Shown: positions 8,310 to 17,074, counted from the stretch's first letter. The stretch is DNA of 64,000 bases from Gammaproteobacteria bacterium (GCA_011390365.1 JAABSM010000002.1:1-64000), one strand, 5' to 3'. Numbers and translations are program-made. The notes: a model not told the origin generated them from the sequence alone.

Positions 8310-8911
8310 ACAAGAAGTTACTCTTGCCGCTGGTCCTGATACCGCTGTTGACGGTGTTGCTGGTGGCGGTGCTGTGGTGGCAACCCGAACCGCGGCAACT
8401 CTCCGGCCATACCCTGGAGGTGGAAGAGCGGCCGCAAGGCGGCCCCTTCACCCTGCACGGCAAGACGGGGACGGCGTCACTGAAGGATTTTCGCGGCCAG
8501 GTGGTCGCCCTCTACTTCGGCTACACCTGGTGTCCCGATATCTGTCCGACCGGTCTGGCGGCCCTTAGCGCGGCGTTCAACGCCCTCTCCCCGGAGCAGC
8601 AGAGGCAGGTTCAGGGGATCTTCGTCAGCGTCGATCCGGCACGGGATGACATCCCGCGCCTGGAGCAGTATACCGCGTATTTTCATCCGCGGCTGATGGG
8701 GCTTACCGGCGACCTGGCGGTGCTGCGGGAGACGGCAGGGCGCTACGGCGCCGCCTTTCGTCGCGAACAGACCGAAGACCCCAACTACGCGGTCGATCAC
8801 AGCGCCGACCTGTATCTGATCGATCGCCAGGGTGCGTTGCGCGAGACCATCGCCCATGGCGCACCCCCCGAAGAGATTCTGCGGGCCTTGCGGCGGTTGC
8901 TGGAGGAGTGA
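8306..8911 (+). CDS. SCO1/SenC copper chaperone
   Basis: 201 residues. SCO proteins are membrane-anchored thioredoxin-fold proteins that deliver copper, or act as thiol reductants, for CuA or cbb3 oxidase assembly. An N-terminal membrane helix (about 5-25) is followed by the thioredoxin fold with the copper ligands Cys76 and Cys80 in YTWCPDICPT and His165 in VDHSADLYLID. All three ligands are present. It overlaps the upstream anchored protein and precedes the PCuAC chaperone, giving a copper-supply cluster. Confidence 0.95.
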   Translation: MNKKLLLPLVLIPLLTVLLVAVLWWQPEPRQLSGHTLEVEERPQGGPFTLHGKTGTASLKDFRGQVVALYFGYTWCPDICPTGLAALSAAFNALSPEQQRQVQGIFVSVDPARDDIPRLEQYTAYFHPRLMGLTGDLAVLRETAGRYGAAFRREQTEDPNYAVDHSADLYLIDRQGALRETIAHGAPPEEILRALRRLLEE

Positions 8912-8932
8912 AAACCCGCGGGCATCGATCTG

Positions 8933-8998
8933 GCCAGGGATTGGAGTACACGCCTTGGCGTGTGAGGGGTGTCGCGCATCCCCAGGGCTCTGCTCCAG
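8933..8998 (+). repeat. Dispersed repeat R2, copy 1
   Basis: ggagtacacgccttggcgtg...ccccagggctctgctccagacg closely matches 17075-17135. It holds imperfect palindromes and lies in the untranslated gap between sco and the PCuAC gene. Confidence 0.55.
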
Positions 8999-9090
8999 AC
9001 GGCGGTCGAATCAATAATCCTTCAGGTCGCTGCGCCAAAACGCGGCCCATCATGACCCATGAATCCGTTACCCAACCCAGGAGAAGTGCC

Positions 9091-9561
9091 ATGTTACGCA
9101 AGATAGTTGTGACCACCCTGTTCACCGCATTGCTGCCGCTGGCGGCCCATGCGGAGGCGCTGTTCAGCGTCGAAGGGGCCTATGCCCGTGCCGTGCCCCC
9201 CGGCCAGCCCAACAGCGCCGCGTTCATGTCGATCACCAATCACGGCGACCGGGACCATGCCCTGGTCAGCGCCAGCAGCTCCGTCGCCGACGTCACCGAG
9301 CTGCACACCCACACCATGGAGGATGGCATGATGAAGATGCGCCAGGTGGAGAAGATCGATCTGCCGGCGGGAGCGACGGTCGTCCTCCAGCCCGGTGGTC
9401 TGCACGTGATGTTGATTGGTCTGAAAGAGGGGTTCGCGCCGGATACCCAGGCGGAGCTGACGTTGCGATTCGACAATGGTGAAGAGCTGGCGGTGGAGGC
9501 GCCGGTGAAGCGCTTGCGGATGAAGATGATGAACCACGATAACCACGGCATGTCGCACTGA
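9091..9561 (+). CDS. PCuAC (DUF461) periplasmic copper chaperone
   Basis: 156 residues with signal peptide MLRKIVVTTLFTALLPLAAHA. The copper-binding signature of the family, H-x10-M-x21-H-x-M, is exact: His72, Met83, His105 and Met107. The C-terminus adds a His/Met-rich tail (MMNHDNHGMSH) that may bind more copper. ATG 9091 follows aggagaag (9079-9086); the longer open frame upstream covers repeat DNA. With SCO upstream it would feed copper to the CuA or cbb3 oxidase. Confidence 0.95.
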   Translation: MLRKIVVTTLFTALLPLAAHAEALFSVEGAYARAVPPGQPNSAAFMSITNHGDRDHALVSASSSVADVTELHTHTMEDGMMKMRQVEKIDLPAGATVVLQPGGLHVMLIGLKEGFAPDTQAELTLRFDNGEELAVEAPVKRLRMKMMNHDNHGMSH

Positions 9562-9565
9562 ACTC

Positions 9566-9650
9566 AAAACAGTCGGTGCGCCCATGATAATGAGGCGCAT
9601 CATCTTCGCGCAACGCCACGATGGCTTTATTTTAATGACATTGAGGGCGT
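9566..9650 (+). repeat. Dispersed repeat R1, partial copy C
   Basis: Degenerate match to the second half of R1 (compare 335-415): aaaacagtcggtgcgcccat, then gaggcgcatca and atggctt...taatgacattg. The hairpin core is missing. It fills the gap between the convergent PCuAC and zapA genes. Confidence 0.6.
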
Positions 9651-9700
9651 GACGATCCGGCGATATGTGGATGGCGGGGTGATCTTGCCCCGCGAATGAT

Positions 9701-10015
9701 TCAGATGTACGGCTTGGCCTCTTCGATCGCCCCTTCGATCTTGCGCTGCATCGCCCTCAGACGCTGACTGAGGGCGTCCGATCGCCGCTCCGTCAACGCC
9801 CCCTTGTGCTTGAGAAGTTCGGTGGCCATGTGCAGGGCGACCAGTACGGCGATGCGGTCCGTGCCGATGACACTCCCTCGCTGCTTCACTTCCCGCATCT
9901 GCTCGTCGAGATAGCGGGAGGACTCCAGCAACGCATTTTCCTCGCCCCGTTTGCAGGCGATGCGGTACTCCTTGCCAAGAATATGTACCATTACCGGTAC
10001 CGTTTCATCACTCAC
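9701..10015 (-). CDS. zapA: Cell division protein ZapA
   Basis: 104 residues. ZapA cross-links FtsZ filaments at the division ring. The N-terminal head (PVMVHILGKEYRIACKRGEE, with LLESSRYLDEQMREV) and the C-terminal coiled coil are typical. The GTG start at 10015 overlaps the stop of the upstream ZapB-like gene (GTGA), so the two are coupled. The 6S RNA gene that often follows zapA was looked for downstream and not seen; that gap holds repeat R1. Confidence 0.93.
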   Translation of the reverse strand: MSDETVPVMVHILGKEYRIACKRGEENALLESSRYLDEQMREVKQRGSVIGTDRIAVLVALHMATELLKHKGALTERRSDALSQRLRAMQRKIEGAIEEAKPYI

Positions 10016-10242
10016 GATTGGATTTCCAGTGCCTTCAGTCGGTTGATCATCGCTTCGACGCGGCTCTTGGCCAGCTCCGTCTTTTCGATCAGTTCGGCGC
10101 GTTCGCTGACCAGCTTGTCCTGGCTGGCGCGCAGTGCGCGGTTCTCTTCGGTGAGCTTGGAGACCGTGCCTACCAGCTCTTCGACGCGGCTTTCGAGTTG
10201 CTCCAGGTCGTTTTCCGCGGCCTTCAGGTCTTGTGTAGTCAT
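10012..10242 (-). CDS. ZapB-like coiled-coil protein (TIGR02449-like)
   Basis: 76 residues, nearly all one coiled coil (DLEQLESRVEELVGTVSKL, then ENRALRASQDKLVSERAELIEK). Short coiled-coil proteins of this kind are encoded immediately upstream of zapA in many gammaproteobacteria and are thought to act at the division ring like ZapB. The overlap with zapA supports joint function. The gene starts at ATG 10242, facing ygfB across a 323-bp divergent region. Confidence 0.8.
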   Translation of the reverse strand: MTTQDLKAAENDLEQLESRVEELVGTVSKLTEENRALRASQDKLVSERAELIEKTELAKSRVEAMINRLKALEIQS

Positions 10243-10565
10243 ATCGGGTAGTTCCGTGCTAGTTTAAAAGCCTGGCGGACTCGGGCGCTGTAGGTTCGGG
10301 GCGACCATGGGCACGCGATCCGCGCATTACGCAAGTATACTTTGATTTTACCGGATAAAAGCGAAGTTGGTCACGTTTTTCCGTGGCCCCTGACGCGCGC
10401 TAACGCCGTATCGAGCGCCGAATTGCCACTATGGTATTATTTCGCGGCTCGAAAGAGAATCATTAAACGACATTTCCCCTTGTTCCGGTTTGAATAGAGT
10501 GCCGTCACGCCACCTTGGCTGAGCGCGGAAATTCCGGCAAGTGTCACTCCGAATCAGGATCCTTC
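10243..10565. other. Divergent intergenic region
   Basis: 323 bp between the zapB-like/zapA and ygfB-pepP-ubiH transcripts. It must hold promoters for both directions. It is more AT-rich than its surroundings, with -10-like hexamers (tatact near 10335, tattat near 10434), but no convincing -35 partners at 16-18 bp. No gene or repeat was seen. Confidence 0.4.
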
Positions 10566-11159
10566 ATGCAGTATAGCCACACCTTCAACGAGATGCAGCA
10601 GGATCTGGAGAGCCTCCAGATCCACTACGGGGCCGCCGAGGCGCACGGGATTCTGTGTGGTATGCTCACCCATCACCGCGACCACGGCGAACAGGCCTGG
10701 ATCGGCGAGCTCGCCGAGCGCTCCGCCAAGCCCCGGGACGCGCTCTACGAGATCGACGCCCTGGAACACCTGGCGCGGGAGACCCGCGCGGCTCTGCTGG
10801 ACAAGGGGGATCTCTTCATGCCCCTGCTGCCGGACGAAGAGGAGGCGCTCCAGGCCCGCGCCCGCGCGGTACGGGACTGGTGCGCCGGGTTTCTGTTTGG
10901 GCTCGGCTTGAACCGGGATGCCGGGGATGCCACCCTTTCACCCGAGGCCCAGGAGGCACTGCGGGACTTCGCCGAGATCGCGCGCATGGATGTGGACGCC
11001 CTGGAGGAGGAGTTCGCCGAAGGGGACGATGAAGAGGAGAGCGATCAGCAACTGGGCGACATCGTCGAGTATGTGCGGGTCGCCGCGGCGATGATCGTGG
11101 ATGAGCTGCTGATTGCTGCTGAAGCTACCGGGGAGTCGATGGAGGAGTGGGATGAATAG
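10566..11159 (+). CDS. ygfB: UPF0149 family protein YgfB
   Basis: 197 residues, starting at ATG 10566 after aggat; the longer frame from 10515 lacks family similarity. The UPF0149/YecA-YgfB pattern is clear: a helix with EAHGILCGMLTH, W..GFLFGLGL, then EAL.DF.EIA and a DIVEYVRVAAAMI segment near the end. YgfB influences beta-lactam resistance regulation in Pseudomonas; its basic role is unsettled. Its end overlaps pepP by eight bases, the same order (ygfB-pepP-ubiH) as in E. coli. Confidence 0.92.
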   Translation: MQYSHTFNEMQQDLESLQIHYGAAEAHGILCGMLTHHRDHGEQAWIGELAERSAKPRDALYEIDALEHLARETRAALLDKGDLFMPLLPDEEEALQARARAVRDWCAGFLFGLGLNRDAGDATLSPEAQEALRDFAEIARMDVDALEEEFAEGDDEEESDQQLGDIVEYVRVAAAMIVDELLIAAEATGESMEEWDE

Positions 11160-12477
11160 TGCGGAGTTCAAGCGCCGTCGCAAGAAACTGATGCGCATCA
11201 TGGGCAAGGGCAGCATCGCGATTCTGCCCGCCGCGCCGGTGGCGGTGCGCAACCGGGACGTGGAGTATCCCTACCGCCCTGACAGTGACTTCCACTACCT
11301 CACCGGCTTCGATGAACCCGACTCGGTGGCGGTGCTGATCCCCGGTCGCAAACAGGCCGAATATGTCCTCTTCTGCCGCGAACGGGATGAGGAGAAGGAG
11401 CGCTGGGTGGGCGCCCGCGCCGGCCAAGAGGGGGCGGTGGCGGACTATGGCGCCGATGACTCCTTTCCCATCGACGATCTCGACGACATCCTGCCCAACA
11501 TGCTGGAGCAGTGCGAGCGGGTCTACTACGCCATGGGGTGCGATCCGGAGCTCGATCGCAGCATGTCGGAGTGGATCAGCGCCATTCGCCGCAACTCCCG
11601 CAGCGGCGTGGTGGGGCCGGTGGAGTTTATCGCCCTCGACCACATCCTCCACGACATGCGCCTGTTCAAGAGCCGCGGCGAACTCGCCGTGATGCGCAAG
11701 GCCGCGCGCATCTCCGCCCGCGCCCATCGCCGGCTGATGCGTGAGGCGCGCCCGGGCATGACCGAATATCAACTGGAGGCGGAGTTCGTTCACGAATGCA
11801 CCCGCCAGGGGGCGAGATTCCAGGCCTATCCGGCCATCGTCGGCGGCGGCGACAACGCCTGCGTGCTCCACTACATCGACAACCGGGACGAGTTGCGCGA
11901 CGGCGAGCTGGTGCTGGTGGACGCCGGCTGCGAACTGGACTACTACGCCTCGGACATCACCCGCACCTTTCCCGTCAACGGCAAGTTCAGCGAGCCCCAG
12001 CGCCAGCTTTATGAGTTGGTGCTGAAGGCCCAGCGCGCGGCGCTGGCCAGGGTCAGGCCCGGCGCCCACTGGGACGAATACCATCAGGCGGCGGTGGGTG
12101 TCGTCACCAAGGGGCTGGTGGAGCTGGGCATCCTCAAGGGCAAGGTGGCGAAGCTGATCAAGGACGAGGCCTACAAGGCCTACTACGTCCACCGCACCGG
12201 CCACTGGCTGGGCATGGATGTCCACGACGTCGGCGACTACAAGATCGACAACCAGTGGCGGGAGCTGGAGCCGGGCATGGTGCTGACGGTGGAGCCCGGT
12301 CTCTACATCCCCCATGGAACCAAGGAGGTCGCCAAACAGTGGTGGGGTATCGGCATTCGCGTCGAGGATGACGTGGTGGTCACCAGGGATGGCCACGAGA
12401 TCCTCAGTGGCGACGTGCCCAAGGAGATCGATGAGATCGAGCGCCTGATGGCCGCCCATCGCAAGAGGGCGGCATAG
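11152..12477 (+). CDS. pepP: Xaa-Pro aminopeptidase P
   Basis: 441 residues, exactly the E. coli PepP length with ATG 11152; the frame from 11113 overlaps ygfB and is not used. PepP removes N-terminal residues preceding proline. The creatinase N-domain (PDSDFHYLTGFDEPD) precedes the pita-bread domain with dinuclear Mn ligands visible in VDAGCELDYYASDITRTF (two Asp), HRTGHWLGMDVHD (His), TVEPGLY (Glu) and GIRVEDDVVVT (Glu). Two bases separate it from ubiH. Confidence 0.97.
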   Translation: MNSAEFKRRRKKLMRIMGKGSIAILPAAPVAVRNRDVEYPYRPDSDFHYLTGFDEPDSVAVLIPGRKQAEYVLFCRERDEEKERWVGARAGQEGAVADYGADDSFPIDDLDDILPNMLEQCERVYYAMGCDPELDRSMSEWISAIRRNSRSGVVGPVEFIALDHILHDMRLFKSRGELAVMRKAARISARAHRRLMREARPGMTEYQLEAEFVHECTRQGARFQAYPAIVGGGDNACVLHYIDNRDELRDGELVLVDAGCELDYYASDITRTFPVNGKFSEPQRQLYELVLKAQRAALARVRPGAHWDEYHQAAVGVVTKGLVELGILKGKVAKLIKDEAYKAYYVHRTGHWLGMDVHDVGDYKIDNQWRELEPGMVLTVEPGLYIPHGTKEVAKQWWGIGIRVEDDVVVTRDGHEILSGDVPKEIDEIERLMAAHRKRAA

Positions 12478-12479
12478 CC

Positions 12480-13763
12480 ATGGCCCAGGCGACCCGTTTC
12501 GATCTGGCCATCGTCGGCGGCGGCATGGTCGGGGCGAGTCTGGCCCGGGCCGCCTCCCGCATCGGCCTGCGCACGCTGGTGATCGAGGCCAGCGAGGGGG
12601 CGGAGAACGCCGCCGCCTATGACGACCGCGCCATTGCACTGGCCCGGGGCAGTGAGCAGATCCTCCAATCCCTCGGCGTCTGGGGAGAACTGGAAAAGGA
12701 GAGCGCGCCGATCCGCCAGGTGCATGTCTCGGACCGGGGCCGATTCGGTTTCGTGCGCATCAGCGCCGCCGAGTATGGTCTCAACGCCCTTGGCCACGTC
12801 GCCAGCGGTCGCGCCCTGGGGCGCGCCCTGTTCGGCGGCCTGGAGCGGCTGCCCGGGGTGACCCTGCTGCGCCCGGCGCGGCTGGTGCGCTTCATTGACC
12901 GCCCCGACGCGGTAGAGTTGGTCGTCATGCAACAGCGCCAGGAGCGGATTCTCCAATGCGCCTTGCTCGCCGCCGCCGACGGCGCCCGTTCGCCGGTGCG
13001 CCAGCAACTGGGTATAGCGGCCACCGACTGGGCCTATGGCCAGCACGCCCTGATCGCCAACCTCACCGTCTCCGCCCCCGCCCGCGGCGTCGCCTACGAA
13101 CGTTTCACCGACAGTGGCCCGATGGCCATGCTGCCGATGGTCGATGGCCGCTACGCCATGGTCTGGACCCTCGATGACGCCGCGGTAGAGGCGGCCATGG
13201 CGTTATCGGATGGCGACTTTCTGGCGCGGGTGCAGCGGCGTTTCGGCATGCGCCTGGGCCGCTTTACCGCCGCCGCGCCGCGATCCCTCTACCCCCTCAA
13301 GCTGGTTCGCGCCAAGCGCCAGGGGCGGGGGCGGGTGCTGCTGATCGGCAACGCCGCCCACGCCGTCCATCCCATCACCGGCCAGGGCTTCAACCTGGGG
13401 ATCCGCGACGTCGCGGTGCTGGCGGACCTGCTCTTCGAGGCGCGGCGGGACGACAAGGACCCCGGCAACGCCGAACTCTGCCGGGCCTACGCCCAGGCGA
13501 GGGAGCGGGACCAGCGGGAACTGGCGCTGATCACCGACGGCCTGGTCAGACTCTTCACCAGCCCCCTCTTGCCGGTGCGCGCCGCCCGCGACATCGGCCT
13601 CACCGCGCTGGACAACCTGCCCTGGGCCAAGGCGCTCGTCGCCCAGCGCTTCATGGGCTTCGGCGGGCGCCAGCCGCGACCGGCGCGGGGGATCCCCTTT
13701 CCACCGACGCCAGTCGCCAGAACAGTTAAAACCACAGAGCACACAGAGAACACAGAGAGGTGA
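12480..13763 (+). CDS. ubiH: 2-octaprenyl-6-methoxyphenol hydroxylase UbiH
   Basis: 427 residues. A flavin monooxygenase of ubiquinone biosynthesis. FAD motifs are IVGGGMVGASLA near the N-terminus, a DGARS segment in the middle, and GNAAHAVHPITGQGFNLGIRD. Position after pepP favours UbiH over UbiI or UbiF. It is longer than E. coli UbiH (about 392): the last roughly 11 residues (KTTEHTENTER) are translated directly from a CACAGAG repeat arm that begins at 13731, so the natural C-terminus has been replaced or extended by repeat DNA. Confidence 0.93.
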   Translation: MAQATRFDLAIVGGGMVGASLARAASRIGLRTLVIEASEGAENAAAYDDRAIALARGSEQILQSLGVWGELEKESAPIRQVHVSDRGRFGFVRISAAEYGLNALGHVASGRALGRALFGGLERLPGVTLLRPARLVRFIDRPDAVELVVMQQRQERILQCALLAAADGARSPVRQQLGIAATDWAYGQHALIANLTVSAPARGVAYERFTDSGPMAMLPMVDGRYAMVWTLDDAAVEAAMALSDGDFLARVQRRFGMRLGRFTAAAPRSLYPLKLVRAKRQGRGRVLLIGNAAHAVHPITGQGFNLGIRDVAVLADLLFEARRDDKDPGNAELCRAYAQARERDQRELALITDGLVRLFTSPLLPVRAARDIGLTALDNLPWAKALVAQRFMGFGGRQPRPARGIPFPPTPVARTVKTTEHTENTER

Positions 13764-13990
13764 TGGGAGAGCAAGCCTATGCCAACCATGATGCTTTGTC
13801 GTTCAAGTCGATGTGTTTGCCATCCCTGGCGCTGGCTGCCGCACTTCCATGTGCGGCATGACGTGCTTTTCGGAGTCTGGATGGCGAGAAGCAACGTTGG
13901 CAGCGCTCTCCACAACGCCTTGAATCCCGCTTTCCGGTATGCCCGTCGGCGCGACTCTGAACTCTCTGTGCACTCTGTGATCTCTGTGGT
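13731..13990. repeat. CACAGAG inverted element overlapping ubiH 3' end
   Basis: The left arm 13731-13760 (accacagag, cacacagag, aacacagag) and right arm 13962-13990 (ctctctgtg, cactctgtg, atctctgtggt) enclose about 200 bp. An 86-codon frame from 13779 inside it has no protein character. The left arm is coding for ubiH; the right arm lies just before dnaQ. Confidence 0.75.
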
Positions 13991-14035
13991 GTTTTCTTTT
14001 GGGATTAATGTCAGGGCACTGGAGGCGAGACAGCA

Positions 14036-14761
14036 GTGAGTGAATTCGAACGCCAGATCGTACTGGATACCGAGACCACCGGTCTGGAGCCGGAGCAGGG
14101 CCATCGCATCATCGAGATCGGCTGCGTCGAGATGATCAATCGCCGCCCCACCGGCAACAATTTTCACCAGTACCTGCAACCGGACCGGGAGATCGACGTC
14201 GGGGCGATCGAGGTGCACGGCATCACCAACGAAATGCTTGCCGACAAGCCCCGTTTCGGCGATATTGTCGCCGCCTTCATCGACTATGTGCGGGATGCGG
14301 AGCTGATCATCCACAACGCCCCCTTCGACGTCGGCTTTCTCAACCACGAGTTGCGGCTGCTCGACGCCGGTTACGAGGCGCTGGACCACTACTGCGCCAT
14401 CACTGATACCCTGACGATGGCGCGCAAGATGCATCCGGGCCAGCGCAACAGCCTGGATGCCCTGTGCAAACGCTACGACGTGGACAACGCCCATCGCGAA
14501 CTGCACGGCGCGCTGCTCGACTCCGAGATCCTCGCCGATGTCTATCTGGCCATGACCGGCGGCCAGGGCGTGCTCTTCGCCGAAGAGGAGGAGAGCGGCG
14601 AATCCGGCGAGGGAGAGACCACCGGCATTCGCCGTCTGCCCGCCGGACGCCCGCCGCTGCGCGTGGTGCGGGCCAGCGCCGAGGAGCTGGCGTTGCACCA
14701 ACAGCGCCTGGACGCCATCGACAAGCAGACGGGGGGCGGCTGTGTCTGGCGCAAGGAGTGA
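14036..14761 (+). CDS. dnaQ: DNA polymerase III epsilon subunit
   Basis: 241 residues. The 3'-5' proofreading exonuclease. Exo motifs are intact: DTETTGL (Asp11, Glu13), EVHGIT, HNAPFDVGFLNHEL and the final HRELHGALLDSEILADVYLAMTGG. The C-terminal tail (residues about 185-241) would bind the alpha subunit. It starts at GTG 14036 after ggagg. RNase H, the usual neighbour, is not adjacent; a CACAGAG element precedes it instead. Confidence 0.96.
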   Translation: MSEFERQIVLDTETTGLEPEQGHRIIEIGCVEMINRRPTGNNFHQYLQPDREIDVGAIEVHGITNEMLADKPRFGDIVAAFIDYVRDAELIIHNAPFDVGFLNHELRLLDAGYEALDHYCAITDTLTMARKMHPGQRNSLDALCKRYDVDNAHRELHGALLDSEILADVYLAMTGGQGVLFAEEEESGESGEGETTGIRRLPAGRPPLRVVRASAEELALHQQRLDAIDKQTGGGCVWRKE

Positions 14762-15101
14762 TGGGCCGGCGAGCGCCGAAAGATATTTAGGGTTGTAACG
14801 GTTTTTCTGCTTAACGCTTGTGTTAAGTCTTGATGATAAAAGTTGATTAGTTTTTAGGTTAAATAGCCTAGCTAATTGTTTTTACGGTAAAAATAGATAT
14901 TATCTACTGTTTGATGGGTTGCGCTAGCCGGCTACTCGGGAAAAATCCGCTTTTCGGTTTATTCGAACCTTTGTGATAGAATGCCCGATCCTTTACAGTT
15001 CGGCAGTCATGGATCATGGCGCTACAGCGCCTCCAGGCGTCGGCCTAGCGAGCGGACCGGAGACCCCGGTGCGCGAGCGATCAGACAAGAGGATCAGTAC
15101 C
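14762..15101. other. AT-rich leader before the aminomutase gene
   Basis: 340 bp. The stretch 14790-14910 is strikingly AT-rich compared with all neighbouring DNA. A possible -10 (tagaat, 14977-14982) lies about 120 bp before the start codon, but its -35 is poor. No ORF or hairpin of note was found. It probably carries the promoter of the following gene. Confidence 0.35.
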
Positions 15102-16490
15102 ATGTCCCAAGTTTCCACTCTCCGCGGTCCCGTCGAAAAGGCGGTGGACAATACCCGTTTTCGCGTCTTTACCCAAAGAGACCTGGAAAGGATTCCTCAG
15201 CTCGCGCAACTGGAGAGCGAGCAACGGCTGGCGATGAAGGTGGTCTCCAGCGTTCTTCCGTTTCGGGTAAATGACTACGTGATCGACCATCTGATCGACT
15301 GGTCCAAGGTCCCGGATGACCCGATCTTCCAGCTGACCTTCCCGCAAAAGGAGATGCTGCTGCCGGAGCATTTCGAACGCATGGCCGAGCTCTACAAGCG
15401 GGACGCGGCGCGGGATGAGATCCAGGCGATGGCGAGCGAGATCCGGCGTGAACTCAACCCCCACCCGGCCGGGCAGATGCAGCTCAACACGCCACTCGGG
15501 CGCGATGGCCTGCCCATCGAAGGTTTGCAGCACAAGTATCGCGAGACCGTGCTCTTCTTCCCCTCCCAGGGGCAGACCTGCCACGCCTACTGCTCCTTCT
15601 GCTTTCGCTGGCCCCAGTTCGTCGGTGACAAGAGCCTCAAGATCGCCACCACCGAGGCGAGCCGACTGCACGGATACCTGCGCGATCACAAGACCGTCAG
15701 CGACCTGCTGATTACCGGCGGCGATCCCATGGTGATGAAGACCAAGCACCTCAAGCAGTACCTGGAGCCCCTCAAGAACCCCGGGCTGGAGCACGTCCAG
15801 ACCCTGCGCATCGGCACCAAGGCGCTCAGCTTCTGGCCCCAGCGCTTCGTCACCGACGCCGACGCCGACGAACTCCTCTATCTGCTTGAAGACCTGGTCG
15901 AAGCCGGCAAGCACGTCGCCCTCATGGCGCACTACAACCACTGGCGGGAGCTGGATACGGATATCGCCGAGCGGGCGATCAAGCGCATCCAGGAGACCGG
16001 CGCGGTGATCCGCAGTCAGGGGCCGCTGTTGGCCCACATCAACGACGACGCCGACGACTGGCTGCACATGTGGAACCGCCAGATCGGCCTGCACATCGTC
16101 CCCTACTACATGTTCGTGGAGCGGGATACCGGCGCCCGCCACTACTTCGAGGTCCCCCTCCACCGCGCCTGGGAGATCTACCGCGACGCCATGCGCCGCG
16201 TCTCCGGCCTCGGCCGCACCGCGCGCGGGCCGAGCATGAGCGCCGGTCCGGGCAAGATCGAGATCCAGGGCGTCACTGAGGTTCAGGGCGAAAAGGTCTT
16301 CGTGCTGCGCTTCATCCAGGGCCGCAACTCCGAATGGGTGCAACGCCCCTTTTTCGCCAAGTACGACGAAAAGGCGACCTGGCTCAACCACCTCAAACCC
16401 GCCTTTGGCGAAGAGAAGTTCTTCTTCGAAGACGAATACGAGGAGATCTGCTCCCTGCGCGGCGCCATCCAGCAGGCCGGCGGCGCCTGA
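15102..16490 (+). CDS. KamA-family radical SAM aminomutase
   Basis: 462 residues from ATG 15102 (gagga upstream); the longer frame from 14973 is not supported. It belongs to the lysine-2,3-aminomutase family: radical-SAM cluster Cys160, Cys164 and Cys167 in CHAYCSFCFRW, a LLITGGDPMVMKTKHL segment, and the PLP-lysine region SAGPGKIEIQG. At 462 residues it is longer than EpmB (about 340), which modifies EF-P, and its motif differs from the usual CSMYCRHCTRRR. It may make beta-lysine (an osmolyte precursor) or act on another amino acid. No acetyltransferase partner (ablB) is adjacent. Confidence 0.85.
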   Translation: MSQVSTLRGPVEKAVDNTRFRVFTQRDLERIPQLAQLESEQRLAMKVVSSVLPFRVNDYVIDHLIDWSKVPDDPIFQLTFPQKEMLLPEHFERMAELYKRDAARDEIQAMASEIRRELNPHPAGQMQLNTPLGRDGLPIEGLQHKYRETVLFFPSQGQTCHAYCSFCFRWPQFVGDKSLKIATTEASRLHGYLRDHKTVSDLLITGGDPMVMKTKHLKQYLEPLKNPGLEHVQTLRIGTKALSFWPQRFVTDADADELLYLLEDLVEAGKHVALMAHYNHWRELDTDIAERAIKRIQETGAVIRSQGPLLAHINDDADDWLHMWNRQIGLHIVPYYMFVERDTGARHYFEVPLHRAWEIYRDAMRRVSGLGRTARGPSMSAGPGKIEIQGVTEVQGEKVFVLRFIQGRNSEWVQRPFFAKYDEKATWLNHLKPAFGEEKFFFEDEYEEICSLRGAIQQAGGA

Positions 16491-16509
16491 GCGGCTACAG
16501 GCCTGGCTA

Positions 16510-16570
16510 ACGATCATGGCATTGCGCCACCCCGGATGATGAAACATAGGTGGCGCAACGCCGTGATCGT
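16510..16570. repeat. 22-bp imperfect inverted repeat
   Basis: The arms 16510-16531 and 16549-16570 pair at 20 of 22 positions around a 17-base loop; the arm core is ttgcgccacc. There is no T tract. It follows the aminomutase gene and could still slow transcription, or be an end of a small mobile repeat. Confidence 0.7.
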
Positions 16571-16573
16571 TCC

Positions 16574-16605
16574 CTCACCCCGGCCCTCTCCCAGAGGGAG
16601 AGGGG
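16574..16605. repeat. Small palindromic intergenic repeat
   Basis: ccctcaccccgg followed by a hairpin with arms ccctctccc (16584-16592) and gggagaggg (16596-16604). This type of sequence is scattered through many proteobacterial genomes. A related fragment occurs near 58110-58135. Confidence 0.6.
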
Positions 16606-16852
16606 GAATAAGGAATCGCTGCGCGATGTTTCACAGTAAAGCGTCAACCTCCAGCGGCACGGGGTGTCGGAGGGTGAGGCTTTAGCCGGTCACTGGGATG
16701 CCCCAGCGTTATCTTGCCAGCTGAACCCCGCGAAACTCTTGACAAGACAGGCGAATTCGGCATGATAAACAGCATAATGCGTTTTCGCGCGGGTGCCAAC
16801 GAGACCACATTGGGCGGTCTGGTTATCGACCCGGTTCGGGGATGGAGTACAC

Positions 16853-17064
16853 GCTTTCAATGCCATTAAGATGAGCCATCGTGGCATTTTCCCGGAGTGA
16901 TGCGCCTCATTTCGTGGATACGCCGACCGTTTTCGGTTCCGCATAGGATGTGCCGTCGAGCGAGCGACAAGGCTTTTTATTCGCCACATCCTATGCCGGT
17001 CCGACGGTTTCCGGCCTGCTCCGGAGTCAGGCGCATCAAGGGCGGGAACCTGGCGTGGCGCTAA
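16853..17064 (-). repeat. Dispersed repeat R1, copy B (inverted)
   Basis: Inverted copy of 204-418, with the same tataggatgtg-type hairpin core and flanks. Many point differences show the copies are not recent duplicates. The rest of the 913-bp gap between the aminomutase and MazG-like genes (16606-16852 and 17136-17403) holds no supported gene. Confidence 0.8.
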
Positions 17065-17074
17065 CGGAATGACA

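Noticed and set aside
9562-9700. 6S RNA gene expected downstream of zapA
   Set aside because: The gap holds a degenerate R1 repeat and no long bulged hairpin of 6S type.
13779-14039. 86-codon frame between the CACAGAG arms
   Set aside because: No ribosome site, odd composition, ends in the right repeat arm.
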